Source: Hydractinia symbiolongicarpus (lineage: Eukaryota > Cnidaria > Hydrozoa > Anthoathecata > Hydractiniidae). From it: 64,000 bases of DNA. Positions 49,781 through 62,400 of this stretch are shown piece after piece. The number at the start of each line of letters is the position of its first letter. The stretch's first letter is position 1. The stretch covers positions 19,651,650-19,715,649 of the forward strand of contig NC_079887.1 of assembly GCF_029227915.1 (NCBI RefSeq). The letters run 5' to 3'. The position numbers were made by a program, and so were the translations under genes. Under the pieces are notes generated by a model. That model had not been told where the DNA came from. It searched no databases and was given only the letters and a program-made list of their open reading frames with translations.

Positions 49781-50716
49781 TATTTATAGTCAACAAGGGG
49801 AGGAGTGCATTTGTGCTCCGCGCGGTGGACGTTACCCTTACCAACGGTATATAGTTTATATACCCTTGTTATGTGTTATATGTTTTGTTAAGTATTGTTT
49901 TATACGTCCTCTGTGTATTGCGTAGTTGTTGAAAATTATATTTAAAAAACTTTTGAGATAATTGTAACAATTTACGTTGATAAATGTCTTGTAGTAACAA
50001 GACGAAATATCCGTTAAAATAAAATAAAAAATGTCATCATCAATCAAACTTCTCGTATTTATTTTTGTTGTGAAGTTATATGCCCGAATTAATATATAAG
50101 ACTAATTAAGCAAGAACATATTTGTTAATATCGATCTGCTTGTGCTAAGGCACTTGCCATTGTTTAACTTGATGTCAATTGAGCTTGCTGCAATTTTTGG
50201 TCATATAAATGGGCAAAACAATAATAGCCAGTGGATTTCAATAATCAGTTTCTTCACTAGAAACAATTAATCTGTAAGAATCTTGCTATTAGATCACAGA
50301 AATGTTACACGAAAAAACGTTGGAAATTAATACAAGTAATTTAGAAACTATGAATTTTAAGAAAAGTAATAGCAAACAGAGAAATATATATGTCACCTAG
50401 CAGTCATAATATGTATTGTAAAGAAATTTTATTCCAATACATGGAAAAAGAGTTTGGCAGTACTTTTAAGCTCTATCATGTGTACAGGTAGTTGGCATAA
50501 AAAGACACCCTAGTCATTAAAGTTACTGCAAAAAATCTTTCATAACAAAAGAACCATCCAGTATGTAAATTCTCTTACAATTCTGCCGCAAACCGCTGAC
50601 GGTGATTTATATTTAATGTGGTTTGTGGTCAATGGTTTTTAGGATGGACCAGGTTTCCAGTGTTTAGCTCCTATTGCTACAAAAATCTTTTTGAAATGTC
50701 TAACTAACTAGACAAT
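49781..50716. other. spacer after the Penelope-like relic
   Basis: Possible 3' flank of the retroelement (a short GC-rich CGCGCGGTGGACG segment at 49818) and then AT-rich sequence without features. Confidence 0.4.
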
Positions 50717-50807
50717 GGGGGGGGGGGGGGGGTATTGAACTTATAATCTCAAGTAGAGGACATGACTCAAACCCTCTACTAACAGAGCTGAACTAAATCC
50801 ATCTTCT
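50717..50807 (-). repeat. tRNA-derived (SINE-like) sequence next to G16 tract
   Basis: On the minus strand: GATGGATTTAGTTCAGCTCT (A-box-like TAGTTCAGC), an AGAGG...CCTCT stem, and AAGTTCAATACC (fits the B box RGTTCRANNCC), directly followed by a run of 16 C (G on the plus strand, 50717-50732). It looks like a decayed tRNA or the head of a tRNA-SINE. Confidence 0.45.
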
Positions 50808-51892
50808 TTTTAACTGGAAATTAAAAAAAAGATTGCGAAGCTAACTATCCAATACTTTGTCCCTAGCGCTTTTTGTTTCTTTGGCGCTAACATCTTCCGA
50901 AATACATCAAAATTGAATATTATTAAATAGCTTCAATTTTGGGCAGAAAAACAATAACAGTTTCGCCTTCTTTTCACCACACGCATTGGAAGATTACATC
51001 ACTCACTCCCATTGTACACAATCTAAAAGAAAAAGAAAACATTTTCATATAGTGAAGCTTCCATTGCAGCGCTGTTTTTCATCTCATAAATAATTAAGGC
51101 TAATTCGGAAAAGTATAAAAGAAAAAACTAAACAATCCTGCAACTTTACTAATTTTATATGCAAAGTTCCAACCATACCAACAGTTTCCAAATCTGACAA
51201 AACAAGTGCTGAACTTTGGCAATCATATTTTGCAATCAGACCCTTTTAAAAACTATGCTGAATCATGTCAATTATTAAATTCAGCACTAATAGAAAAGCA
51301 CCTTGGATAGGATTCTTTGTTGGATGAATAAAATGACTGACAAATGGTTTATCGTGAATAGAATAGTAATTTTTACACAAATAATTTAAAAAATAACGAA
51401 CTTTTTTATGTGGGTTGTTCTCAAACACACGTTTGAGAACAACCTGTGATGTAATTTCTGTTGGTCTATTATTCCTGAGAATATTCTAAAATAAGAGGGT
51501 GTCAATAAGCTGCAAACGGCCACATATATAAGGGCGAGTTCGGGCAACTTTTCGAATTAAATTAGCGGTTGCCTTCCAAAATCGCCCACACTTTCCCGAA
51601 CTTGCTTGGAGCATTTCCAAAATTCAATTCCTTTTAACATACCTTGTGGACGATAGTTGGAAAAAGGTGCTTTAAGAGAAAGGAGCTAATAAAGTTTATA
51701 AGTTATTTATCAAGTAAATTTTATCAAAAGCCATCAAAAACAGTTCTTTTAAGAACTTTGCTACCACATAGTTTATTTTATGGTCTATGCGGGTTTTTTC
51801 GGGTGAATACTTTAATTTTTTTCAAAACGCCAAACTTGCCCAAAAACGCCTGCACGTACGCAGTTTATCAGCACCCTTGTTCTAAAATTACA
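50808..51892. other. no recognised feature
   Basis: AT-rich. Contains the inverse pair AACCCACA/TGTGTTTGAGAACAACC around 51410-51445 (GTTCTCAAACACACGTTTGAGAAC), a 24-bp near-palindrome, otherwise nothing supportable. Confidence 0.4.
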
Positions 51893-52641
51893 ATCAGTTT
51901 CGAAGTTGCCCATGCCGTTTAGAGGACGTGTGCGGCTTGGGCATCCTTGGAGTTCTGTTTAATGACAGTTTTAATGTTTTAATGTCATTTTAAACCTTTT
52001 TCTCAGGGAGGGTGTACGGACAACTAATTCCTATTGACAATTACATTGCTTTTGGTTTGATAGCAAAAGTGGTTATTTTTTTTAAATACTGTAACAGCTT
52101 ACTTATATAATAAATAAAAAGCTGTGATAAAAACCGGTTGGTCGGCTCACTCTAGCACCCAGAGCTATTTGTTTTGTCTGCGCCATAGCTACAGGTTTTC
52201 CTATATCTGGCTATCACTCAGGTAGCAATACAGCTTCTCCATCTGTTTTCTACAAATTACTTTTAATTCTTTTATACAAAACAGAGCTTTAGCTAGCTAC
52301 CTTTCGTGTGATTAAGCCTTACCTTGATTTGGATAAAACCAATTAAAATTGATAATGTTGTATTCTTACATCTTCTTAGAAACAAAAAAATAAAACACAG
52401 CTCGACGCGTTATAATTGTACAAATTACTTCAGTATTTCTTTAGAAAAGGGTAGCTTACACAGGAGCTTTCCAATCCAACTCAAATCTCCAGAAAAAGCA
52501 CAGCAACAAAAAAGCTTTAAATACATAAGTAAAGTTGATTGGAAACAGGACTAGCAATAAATTATTTCAAAAGAAGAAAACCGTTTTAATACTATTATTT
52601 TTCATTAAATACAACTGTAATAGTATTAGAAGCAAAATTGC
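51893..52641 (+). repeat. 750-bp interspersed repeat, copy 2
   Basis: Direct repeat of 31606-32358, keeping the GCCCA/TGGGC outer stem and the downstream CTCACTCTAGCACCCAGAGC segment. Divergence is a few percent with small indels. Confidence 0.75.
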
Positions 52642-55600
52642 AAAATAATTAATTAATTATTTATACAATAATTAGCTATAATACAAAGAAATAAGGCATA
52701 TTTTAGGTCTGTAAAATATACCTGTCTAAAATGCCGACTACCGAAAAAAAATACCCTAGCTTTATGTGCAAAAATATCAGTCCTATTTCTTTACGCTGAT
52801 TTTATATGTTTTTTTTGCTATCGAAATTTTGAGAATCTCAATAATTCTCTTGATATACCTCGCGTGTAGCAAACGTGGTCCATAATTTTGCTTCGGTCGC
52901 GAAGCTCAATTGCTTTGCAAAAAGTTATAGGAACACGACCATTCATATATTTGCTGCAATGATTTCCAACAACATAGCTTAGTACACCTTTTTTGCTTGA
53001 CATAGCATTCATACTCTTTTATGCAAAACGACATAACCTTTTGCATTGATTATAATGTTTTGTTAGAAACAGCATCCATACTTTTACTAACACCGCGTGA
53101 AACCGCCACAGCATCGACGCAATTCTTATATTGATTTTCACCACATAGTGTTCTGTTAAAGGCACAGAAGACGTATATTGGTTCCATGGTTACAGAACTC
53201 TCGTGCACACATTCGCTATAATTCTCAAGAGGGGAAAGCAAATACACAGTTGTTGCTTGCTATCAACGACACAGTATCCATAAATTCGGCAGATTTTTTT
53301 AAGAAAATTATATATGGGGCACTTTTTTACATGTGTCGTAAACGACACAGCATCCATACATTTCTTAGACTGCTTTTAACTGATCATTCACTCGTTCGTT
53401 GCAATGTAATCAGTTTCTTCACTAAAAAACAAAATACAAAACAATAAAATATTAAAGCAATTCTCCGGAATTTGCAGACAACACATAGAGGTCTCGTAGC
53501 ATTCTAAAAAGATGTGTTCACACATCTCTATTTGAGAAAGCTAAACAATAAAAAAGCAAGGACTAACATTCACATTGTATGTATCTTCGTTTGATATTAT
53601 TCTTACGATTTTTCATATCGGTAATTGGCTGTCCGTTCTATATTACCAAAAATACAATTTAGCAAAGCAAAAAAAATAAATGCCAAGATTTAACCTAAAT
53701 ATAACGTAAATATTTCTTAATAACCCTAGAAGGACACTGATCTCTGCTTCATGTACAATAAATATATAAAGTAAAAGAACGTTTTAGTCCAAAGTAAAAA
53801 TCTGCATAACTTTTAAAACAGTTGTGTGAAAGTTTGACAAACATTTAAGAAGTTTCCTCAAATAATTATTTTTTAACGTTGTAAAAATAAGAAATATAAA
53901 AACATTTATATATATGCAAATAGTAATGAATGGAAACATTTAAGAAGTTTCCTCAAATAATTATTTTTTAATGCTTGAAATATATAAATAAAAAAACCCA
54001 TCTATATATGCATGCAGATAGTAATGAATGGAAACTCGTTGTTCTTAATTGAACAAATTTCTTTATACAGAAAAATCCTAGTTGGTACACATTGCATTTT
54101 TGCTGTTTTTTAAGCTGAATCAAAAAGAAAAAGATTTATGTGGAGTATTTGTTCCACTAGTGCTAGTGGCTTTATACCACAGATTATAACTATGTTCCGT
54201 TTTCATGAATACAAATAGGTCCAGAATCAATTTTTAAAAGCCAATTTCTCTTTTCAAGTACAAGTTTCAGGAATTTCATAAAGTTTCTTAATTGACTGTA
54301 TTTTTTGAGCTTGGTGATTTGTTGATTATATTTTCAGCCTGAACACATATGTATTGGTTTTGACGCACAATCAAAACAATTGCAACACTGACACTGGTCA
54401 ATTGTGGCAAAAAAGTAGCGATGTATGTCTCTCACTAACTGCACATGCTTGTTGATTCTTTGTTCTTTATTGCTTTATAAAAATCCAAACAACATTTTCA
54501 ATTCTGTTGTCATGGTCACAAAAAAACAATCACAAATAAACAGACTTCGTAGACTACACATTTATTGAGAAAATTGTATTACATCCAGACTATTAGAGAA
54601 CTCCAGTCCAATTAAATTTTAACAAAGTTTGTGATATATAGTATGATTTTCATTAAGTTATGTGCGGGAATATTGGAATACCATGCTTGACTCTGTACAG
54701 TTAATCAGTTCAAGCTAAGATGTTAATGGATAACAATATAGAACCATTGAATTTTGTTTCACATGAATTAAATTCCATGTGAACTATTGTTTTGTGGATG
54801 CCACATCGTCTCTAATTAGTTTGCAGATATATTTTGAGCTGACTAATTAATGTACATAATTGTTCTTTTGTAGACAGACTTACTTCAAATATCTTAAGTG
54901 GACTTAATTTGACAAATTTTTTTCAACAACAATACCATGAATTTTACCTATGCTAAACATAATTCACGGAATATAAACACTGTGATCAGTAGGAAACGCA
55001 TGTTTGGCAATTGTAGCTTTGATACACAAAGAAATATTGATATAAATTCTGCATTTTTTCTTAAAAAAAATGTTTCCTGATTTTTAAAATGTATGTTGGG
55101 TTTATAGTTAACGGACTAGTTTTTATGTTTCTTGAGCCATCGTGACAACTTTTTGCAAAATAGAAAATGTTAGGTGGCAGGGTTTAACTGCACTTTAACG
55201 CTCAAACTGTCGTTTAATGGGCCGACGAGCGATATCTTAAAGAAAATAGTTTTTTGAGGAAACAATTTCAAAAATGTGATGTTCAACGGTACACACGCTT
55301 TTTTTTATAACAATATAAACCGGTCCAGGTCATTACTTTTTTTTTCTTTTGTTTTACATTTACCTTTATATTTCTAAACAATTGGCCTATTTTTTAACCT
55401 GAAATACAGCAAACCTGAAATACAGCTAACAAACAAGATTCCTATAAAAGTGTGATACATTTTAACAAAAAAAGAAAACGAATGTTAAGGGTTCCTAAAA
55501 AAGCAACACAAGAAAAACAATTGGGTGGGAAAACTTTAGAAGTGAGAATAGTGTACACCTACATGCTTTTTCTTTTATAAGAACATGCTTTACAAGAATA

Positions 55601-57150
55601 CCAGGCTGAAATTTTTGGTTAAAGATAATTGGTCTATTGTTTAAACAACAGATAAATAAACCATGCAATAGATTTCAAATTAAATATATGAGTTGATTTA
55701 CTTCGTCTATGCCTTACGTTGGCTGGTATAAAGAAGAAAAGCTGAGAAATCTAAGATTTAATTCACGTGGTCAATGAGATGGACGTCGTTTTCAGTATTT
55801 TGACGAAAAAATTAACACTATGCGCTCGAGAAGTGTTAATTTCATATGCGAAAGAATTGTCCGTGTCAGATACTGCGATCATTAATCAACGCGAACATAT
55901 ATCCATGTTGTTCAGGTATGTTATTTTTACAGTTAGGTAAAACTACCTTTTGCAAAACCAAAGTAATGTTAAGGTATACTTTCAGAAGCTTGTAATCCAT
56001 CAAGGGAAACTTTTGAACCACAAGGAATAACATTTTTTAAATTGATACTTTTTAAAATAAAACTTGCGCTAATCTTCCCGAATCGCTGTTTCTGTTGTCT
56101 GCACAACAGAACCGCTATAATTGTGACGGGCTTGTTTTAACATAGACATTGAGGTCAACGTACCCATACTCATCGAAAATGATTGGAATGAGTACCAGTA
56201 CAGGGAGCTGTTACAATTCAGGCATGAGCCATCTAACGAGATGGACGGAAATGCAATAGCAATTATAAGAACTGATTCTTTACAAAACGACAGCATTGTT
56301 GGACACATGCCACAAAACAAATAAAAAATATGTTTCATGCTCTTGAAAGTCCTGAACAGTTCGATTACAGCTGAGGTTTGTGGAGGTGGATATGGTCTGG
56401 AAATACCAGTTATGTATAAGTTTTATGGACAACAAAAATTGATTGACTGGTTTGCGAAGAAAATTGAGACTGTAAAAGCAGACATTTCCTGTAAAGTTTC
56501 AAAGTGTTTAAAATAGATACTTTAAAATTACATGCTGATCCCTAATTTTTTGAATTGTCCCCTAATTGGAGAGAAAAAAAGCCTATAGTTGCCATTTCGT
56601 GCAAAAAAATTTGTCCGCTCATCAGAGTGCCCGCTAATTAAGTGTCCGCTAATTAGAAAGTTTTTTAGTAGATTTTTCTACGGGCCTTATCGACTAGTGT
56701 AGGTGCTTAGAAATAAAAAACACGATTTCAACGGAATTAACTTCGAAAGTGAAGAGTGGAGCTAGAAGTAGTAAAGAGAAGTTAGAAGTAGTAAATGAAA
56801 GCTTTAAAGTAGATTTGGATTCACAAATAGTAAGAACTTTTTAGATATTTTTAGACGTTATGTTTTTATGTCGCTAGAGTTACGTGTCAGGCAGACTCGC
56901 ATTTGCCAGGAAAAAGTCACTTAAGAGCTTCAAACTATTATATTTTACTGCGTTTTTTATAAAAAAATCTAGCATATTTATTACACTTTTTTGCATAATT
57001 AATGTTATCAAACAAATGTGCTAACGAAACTTTTGGTTTGTTGAACTTACTGCAAATGTCATAATTTTTATATTGCTATTGTTTCTCTTTATATGTGTTT
57101 TACTAAGCATAAATAGCTAGCTGGCGTCTTCCCAGTTTAACTATATTTAA
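52642..57150. other. gene-poor region with a tandem duplication
   Basis: 53841-53934 and 53935-54030 are two copies of a unit beginning ACATTTAAGAAGTTTCCTC. 52980-53370 carries three ACAGCATCCATAC-like motifs. 56545-56665 has TGTCCGCTAATTAG/CCTAATTGG repeats that look like the end of another DNA transposon. No gene recognised. Confidence 0.45.
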
Positions 57151-57282
57151 AGGCTGAAATACACTATCATTTTTCAATGATCATTTTCCAATGATACATT
57201 CCAATGACATTAAAAATGACAAATTTTAGCGCGAATACACTATCATTAAAAACATGAAACTTGAGCATGTTTTCTTTGCAAC

Positions 57283-59025
57283 ATGGACTCTGAAGAAGAA
57301 ATAGCAGCTGCTGTTGTTGTGTTTATTTTATCAAAAAAGAGAGCCAAACGTAGGAAAAGAAAGCAAAGAAATGTATGGGTGAAGCCGTGGTTAAATAGGC
57401 GAAATGAACTTGGCATCTACAATACTCTCATGTATGAACTGCGTGTAGAGGAAATTGCAGAGTATACGCGATTTTTAAGAATGCCGCCGAATATTTTTGA
57501 TGAGCTCCTAAATCTCATAGAAGTTGACATTGAGAAAAAAACAACGCATTTGCGAGACCCAATTCCTGCTAAAGTCAAAGTAGCCGCAACTTTGAAGTTT
57601 TTATCATGTGGGATAAATTACGCCGAATTACAGTATTTATTTCGCGTTCACAAAAGTACATTGTCACAGTTCATCCCTGAAGTTTGCGAAGCTATTTACA
57701 TGCGATTAAAAGAAAAATACCTCAAGGTAAATATATATTTCGTTCAGTAATTTATCAAACGTACTAAACAAGCAGTCACACATTAATACCCTGCACTTTG
57801 TAAGCCCTCACTTTCTGGATTAAGATCTGACAAACTTTCTCGACTCTGAAAAGTGTTTTGATATATTTTCACTGGGTGTCGGTACATATTCTGTAAAACA
57901 GGCGATAACGGCGGAGACACAAAGGGTGGGTAACTTTGTGTGGCATGTGTTGAAGAGTTCCTTGGGATCGGAGATTGAACGGTCGGTGTTCTGAAAGAGG
58001 GTACGGCGAGTAATCCCATCTGAGCTTGAAAAAGGAGCTCCTGTATTTTCACTTTAAGGTATTCTTTTTGCATTCTGTCTGGAATGGCTTTTAGACTCTC
58101 TCCAAGAGTGCGACCGTAGAGTTCATCTGCACTCAGTGTTTTCCCGCGTTTTTCTTCCAGAACTGATATCGCGTGCTTCAACATGTGATCTTCTGAAGAT
58201 TTCGGGGAAACTTTTCGTTTTTTGGGGAGAGGCTTCTTCGTTGATGTCACATCGGTTGTACACACGTCAATTTCATCCTCCATGTCCCATTCTTGGAGGG
58301 TTATTGGTGAATTTTGAAGTGACCCCCCCTCCTTGTCAGCTGTATTTTCATTGTAGTCAAATTCCTATAATAAATTTGTTTAGACACCATGTACAAAGGA
58401 GGAATGGCGAAAAATCGCGTCGCAGTATGAACAACTTTGGAACTTTCCAAATTGTATTGGTTCTATGGATGGCAAGCACATTGTCATAAAGCAGCCAAAA
58501 AATAGTGGATCGTTTTATTTCAATTATAAAGGCACTTTCAGCATTGTTCTGCTCGCCCTTGTCGACGCAAATTACAAATTTATTTACGTTGATGTGGGTT
58601 GCAACGGCAGGATTAGTGATGGAGGGGTGTATCAAAATTCTACACTTTCAAAAGCCATACACGACAACGTTGTCAATATTCCACCCCAAAGGTTAGTAGG
58701 AAACGGGGAATATTTACTACCACATGTCATAGTCGCAGATGATGCTTTTCCGCTAAAAAAATATATCATGAAACCCTATGCGTTTCGAGGCTTATCTCGT
58801 GAGAAACGAATTTTCAACTACCGATTAGGCAGAGCGCGCCGTATAGTAGAAAATGCTTTTGGGATATTAGCAAATAGATTTCACGTTTTTTTGTCACCAA
58901 TGTTGCTATCACCCGAAAATGTAGAGAAAGTCACGCTAGCATGTTGCGCACTTCACAATTTTCTTTGTGAGAAAACACCCTCAGAGTATTCACCACCAGG
59001 GTCATTTGATGTTGAAAATTTATAA
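57283..59025 (+). CDS. Harbinger transposase (HARBI1-like, DDE), copy A; exons 57283-57726 and 58384-59025
   Basis: Exon 1 (148 codons) has a basic region and an HTH-like domain (AEYTRFLRMPPNIFDELL, LKFLSCG, HKSTLSQF) and ends at AAG|GTAAAT. Exon 2 starts after TTTGTTTAG at 58384, phase 0. The catalytic triad fits D177 (GSMDGKH), D267 or D268 (VIVADDAF) and E304 (RRIVENAFG). The protein ends at TAA 59023-59025, where copy B has a Gly codon, losing about 57 C-terminal residues; the DDE core is complete. The 657-bp intron contains the whole last exon of the opposite-strand MADF/BESS gene. Confidence 0.88.
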
Positions 59026-59613
59026 AATGGTTCCGTCCACAGTGGTGAATGGCGTTCACAAACACAAAGAGGAATGGAGTCGATTAATTTCGCTGGAAGC
59101 AACAACTACAAAAATGATGCGAAAGATATCAGGGATAAATTTTGTGCGTACTTTAACTCCACCGGTGCTGTTCCATGGCAAGAAAAATTTGTCTGAAATT
59201 TATACCCACCAGCGAAGAAGTTGTTTTTCTTGGGACGATGGAGTCACGTAGGAATAGCAAGGACTGAAAGTATGGCCATTTACTTTCGTAAACATCATCT
59301 CGTCCTGCTCCACTTTTGTTGCTGTTGCTTATTTTCTTCAATTCTGCGCTGAAATAACTTCGCAGTGTATTTATTTTACTCCTCACTACTTTCTCTAAAA
59401 AGAAAAACAGATCATAAAAATATACATGTTTTTCTTTTCTCATCCAAACCATTCAAAATAACACAAACCTTCCATTCCTAGTCTACCTTTGAATATCTCA
59501 TAACTTTTTGCCTTCTCGTTTCTGTCCTTATAGAAAGGAGATTTAACATCCCACAAACTGGGCTGGCTTCTCCAAATCTCAACAAAATTTTCGGTCGCTT
59601 CTTGCGTCTTCAT
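57783..59613 (-). CDS. Harbinger accessory MADF/BESS protein, copy A; exons 59613-59469, 59394-59210, 58364-57783
   Basis: Three exons give an uninterrupted 303-residue protein. Exon 1 starts MKTQEATENFVEIWRS and ends AAG|GTTTGT. Exon 2 begins after TTTTTAG and completes the MADF domain (KINTLRSYFSAELKK, DDVYESKWPYFQSL). Its donor is CTG|GTGGGT, which keeps phase 0 into exon 3. Exon 3 encodes an acidic linker, a Lys-rich segment (KKPLPKKRK, possible NLS) and a BESS-like helix (LGESLKAIPDRMQ), then a Ser/Pro-rich tail. Such Myb/MADF partners of Harbinger transposases bind DNA ends and help nuclear import. Introns are inferred from frame and splice consensus. Confidence 0.8.
58365..58383. promoter_or_regulatory. 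shared bidirectional 3' splice-site region, copy A
   Basis: The 19 bases CTATAATAAATTTGTTTAG end in TTTAG on the plus strand (acceptor of transposase exon 2) and, read inversely, in ATTATAG (acceptor of MADF exon 3). Both introns therefore end inside the same 19 bp. Confidence 0.7.
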
Positions 59614-60072
59614 TCTCGGGTGAATTACTTGTTCAAATCTTTGTTTTTATCTATATTTACGCCTAAACTACATCGCGTGCAACAAACACGTGTGCGAAAA
59701 CAATGGATTCGATTTAAAACAATAGAAAAAAAATGTCATTGAAAAATTAAAAGTTGAACATGTTCAACTTTTAATTTTTAAGGATCATTGGAAATGAGAG
59801 TGTAAAAAATGACATTTTCTTCTGTATACACTATCATTTTTCAATGATAATTGGAAAATGATCATTGAAAAATGATAGTGTATTTCAGCCTTAACTGGGT
59901 ATCTGTCTTATCTAATATTACCTTCAAGCTCCATATCTAAAGGCTGAAATACACTATCATTTTTCAATGATCATTTTCCAATGATCCATTCCAATGACAT
60001 TAAAAATGACAAATTTTGGCGCGAATACCCTATCATTAAAAACATGAAACTTGAGCATGTTTTCTTTGCAAC

Positions 60073-61983
60073 ATGGACTCTGAAGAAGAAATAGCAGCTG
60101 CTGTTGTTGTGTATATTTTATCAAAAAAGAGAGCCAAACTTAGGAAAAGAAAGCAAAGAAATGTATGGGTGAAGCCGTGGTTAAATAGGCGAAATGAACT
60201 TGGCATCTACAATACTCTCATGTATGAACTGCGTGTAGAGGAAATTGCAGAGTATACGCGATTTTTAAGAATGCCGCGGAATATTTTTGATGAGCTCCTA
60301 AATCTCATAGAAGTTGACATTGAGAAAAAAACAACGCATTTGCGAGACCCAATTCCTGCTAAAGTCAAAGTAGCTGCTTTGAAGTTTTTCTCATGTGGGA
60401 TAAATTACGCCGAATTACAGTATTTATTTCGCGTTCACAAAAGTACATTGTCACAGTTCATCCCTGAAGTTTGCGAAGCTATTTACATGCGATTAAAAGA
60501 AAAATACCTCAATGTAAATATATATTTCGTTCAGTAATTTATCAAACGTACTAAACTAGCAATCACACATTAATACCCTGCACTTTGTGAGCCCTCACTT
60601 TCTGGATTAAGATCTGACAAACTTTCTCGACTCTGAAAAGTGTTTTGATATATTTTCACTGGGTGTCGGTACATATTCTGTAAAACAGGCGATAACGGCG
60701 GAGACACAAAGGGTGGCTAACTTTGTGTGGCATGTGTTGAAGAGTTCCTTGGGATCGGAGATTGAACGGGCGGTGTTCTGAAAGAGGGTACGGCGAGTAA
60801 TCCCATCTGAGCTTGAAAAAGGAGCTCCTGTATTTTCACTTTAAGGTATTTTTTTTGCATTCTGTCTGGAATGGCTTTTAGACTCTCTCCAAGAGTGCGA
60901 CCGTAGAGTTTATCTGCACCCAGTGTTTTCCCGCGTTTTTCTTCCAGAACTGATATCGCGTGCTTCAACATGTGATCTTCTGAAGATTTCGGGGAAACTT
61001 TTCGTTTTTTGGGGAGAGGCTTCTTCTTTGATGTCACATCGGTTGTACACACGTCAATTTTATCCTCCATGTCCCATTCTTGGAGGGTTATTGGTGAATT
61101 TTGAAGTGACTCACTCTCCTTGTCAGCTGTATTTTCATTGTAGTCAAATTCCTATAATAAATTTGTTTAGACACCATGTACAGAGGAGGAATGGCGAAAA
61201 ATCGCGTCGCAGTATGAACAACTTTGAAACTTTCCAAATTGTATTGGTTCTATGGATGGCAAGCACATTGTCATAAAGCAGCCAAAAAATAGTGGATCGT
61301 TTTATTTCTATTATAAAGGCACTTTCAGCATTGTTCTGCTCGCCCTTGTCGACGCAAATTACAAATTTATTTACGTTGATGTGGGTTGCAACGGCAGGAT
61401 TAGTGATGGAGGGGTGTATCAAAATTCTACACTTTCAAAAGCCATACACGACAACGTTGTCAATATTCCACCCCAAAGGTTAGTAGGAAACGGGGAATAT
61501 TTACTACCACATGTCATAGTCGGAGATGATGCTTTTCCGCTAAAAAAATATATCATGAAACCCTATGCGTTTCGGGGCTTATCTCGTGAGAAACGAATTT
61601 TCAACTGCCGATTAAGCAGAGCGCGCCGTATAGTAGAAAATGCTTTTGGGATATTAGCAAATAGATTTCGCGTTTTTTTGTCACCAATGTTGCTATCACC
61701 CGAAAATGTTGAGAAAGTCACGCTAGCATGTTGCGCACTTCACAATTTTCTTTGTGAGAAAACACCCTCAGAGTATTCACCACCAGGGTCATTTGATGTT
61801 GAAAATTTGGAAAATGGTTCCGTCCACAGTAGTGAATGGCGCTCACAAACACAAAGAGGAATGGAGTCGATTAATTTCGCTGGAAGCAACAACTACAGAA
61901 ATGATGCGAAAGATATCGGGGATAAATTTTGTGCGTACTTTAACTCACCTGGTGCTGTTCCATGGCAAGAAAAATTTATCTGA
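60073..61983 (+). pseudogene. Harbinger transposase, copy B; exons 60073-60513 and 61171-61983
   Basis: Like copy A but one codon shorter in exon 1, and with a TGA at 61225-61227 replacing a Trp codon of copy A, just before the first catalytic Asp. The donor reads AAT|GTAAAT (the last exon base changed from G), so splicing may be weaker. The C-terminus is full length to 61983 and the triad residues are present. Without readthrough or internal initiation no active protein is expected. Confidence 0.85.
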
Positions 61984-62400
61984 AATTTATACCCACCATA
62001 GAAGAAGTTGTTTTTCTTGGGACGATGGAGTCACGTAGGAATAGCAAGGACTGAAAGTATGGCCATTTACTTTCGTAAACATCATCTCGTCCTGCTCCAC
62101 ATTTGTTGCTGTTGTTTACTTTCTTCAATTCTGCGCTGAAATAACTTCGTAGTGTATTTATTTTACTCCTCACTAATTTCTCTAAAAAGAAAAACAGATC
62201 ATAAAAATATACATGTCTTTCTTTTCTCATCCAAACCATTCGAAATAACACAAACCTTCCATTCCTAGTCTGCCTTTGAATATCTCATATCTTTTTGCCT
62301 TCTCGTTTCTGTCCTTATAAAACGGGGATTTAACATCCCACAAACTGGGCTGGCTTCTCCAAATCTCAAAAAAATTTTCGGTCGCTTCTTGCGTCTTCAT
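60570..62400 (-). pseudogene. MADF/BESS accessory gene, copy B; exons 62400-62256, 62181-61997, 61151-60570
   Basis: Same exon structure and splice sites as copy A (donors AAG|GTTTGT and ATG|GTGGGT). Exon 3 has a TAG at 60717-60719 where copy A has a Tyr codon, removing the last 49 residues but keeping MADF and the BESS-like helix. It could still be partly functional. Confidence 0.75.
61152..61170. promoter_or_regulatory. shared bidirectional 3' splice-site region, copy B
   Basis: Identical 19 bases to copy A, with the same double role for the two opposite-strand introns. Confidence 0.7.

Larger units (their letters stand above)
57151..59891. mobile_element. PIF/Harbinger transposon, copy A (2.74 kb)
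   Basis: Ends AGGCTGAAATACACTATCAT and its inverse, flanked by TAA on both sides (57148-57150 and 59892-59894), the usual three-base TWA duplication of Harbingers. Subterminal ATCATTTTTCAATG repeats. Two genes on opposite strands interlock inside. The copy is about 97% like copy B. Confidence 0.92.

Noticed and set aside
50717-50732. G16 tract as a G-quadruplex regulator
   Set aside because: A pure homopolymer next to a tRNA-derived repeat is better explained as a repeat tail or slippage; no promoter context is visible.
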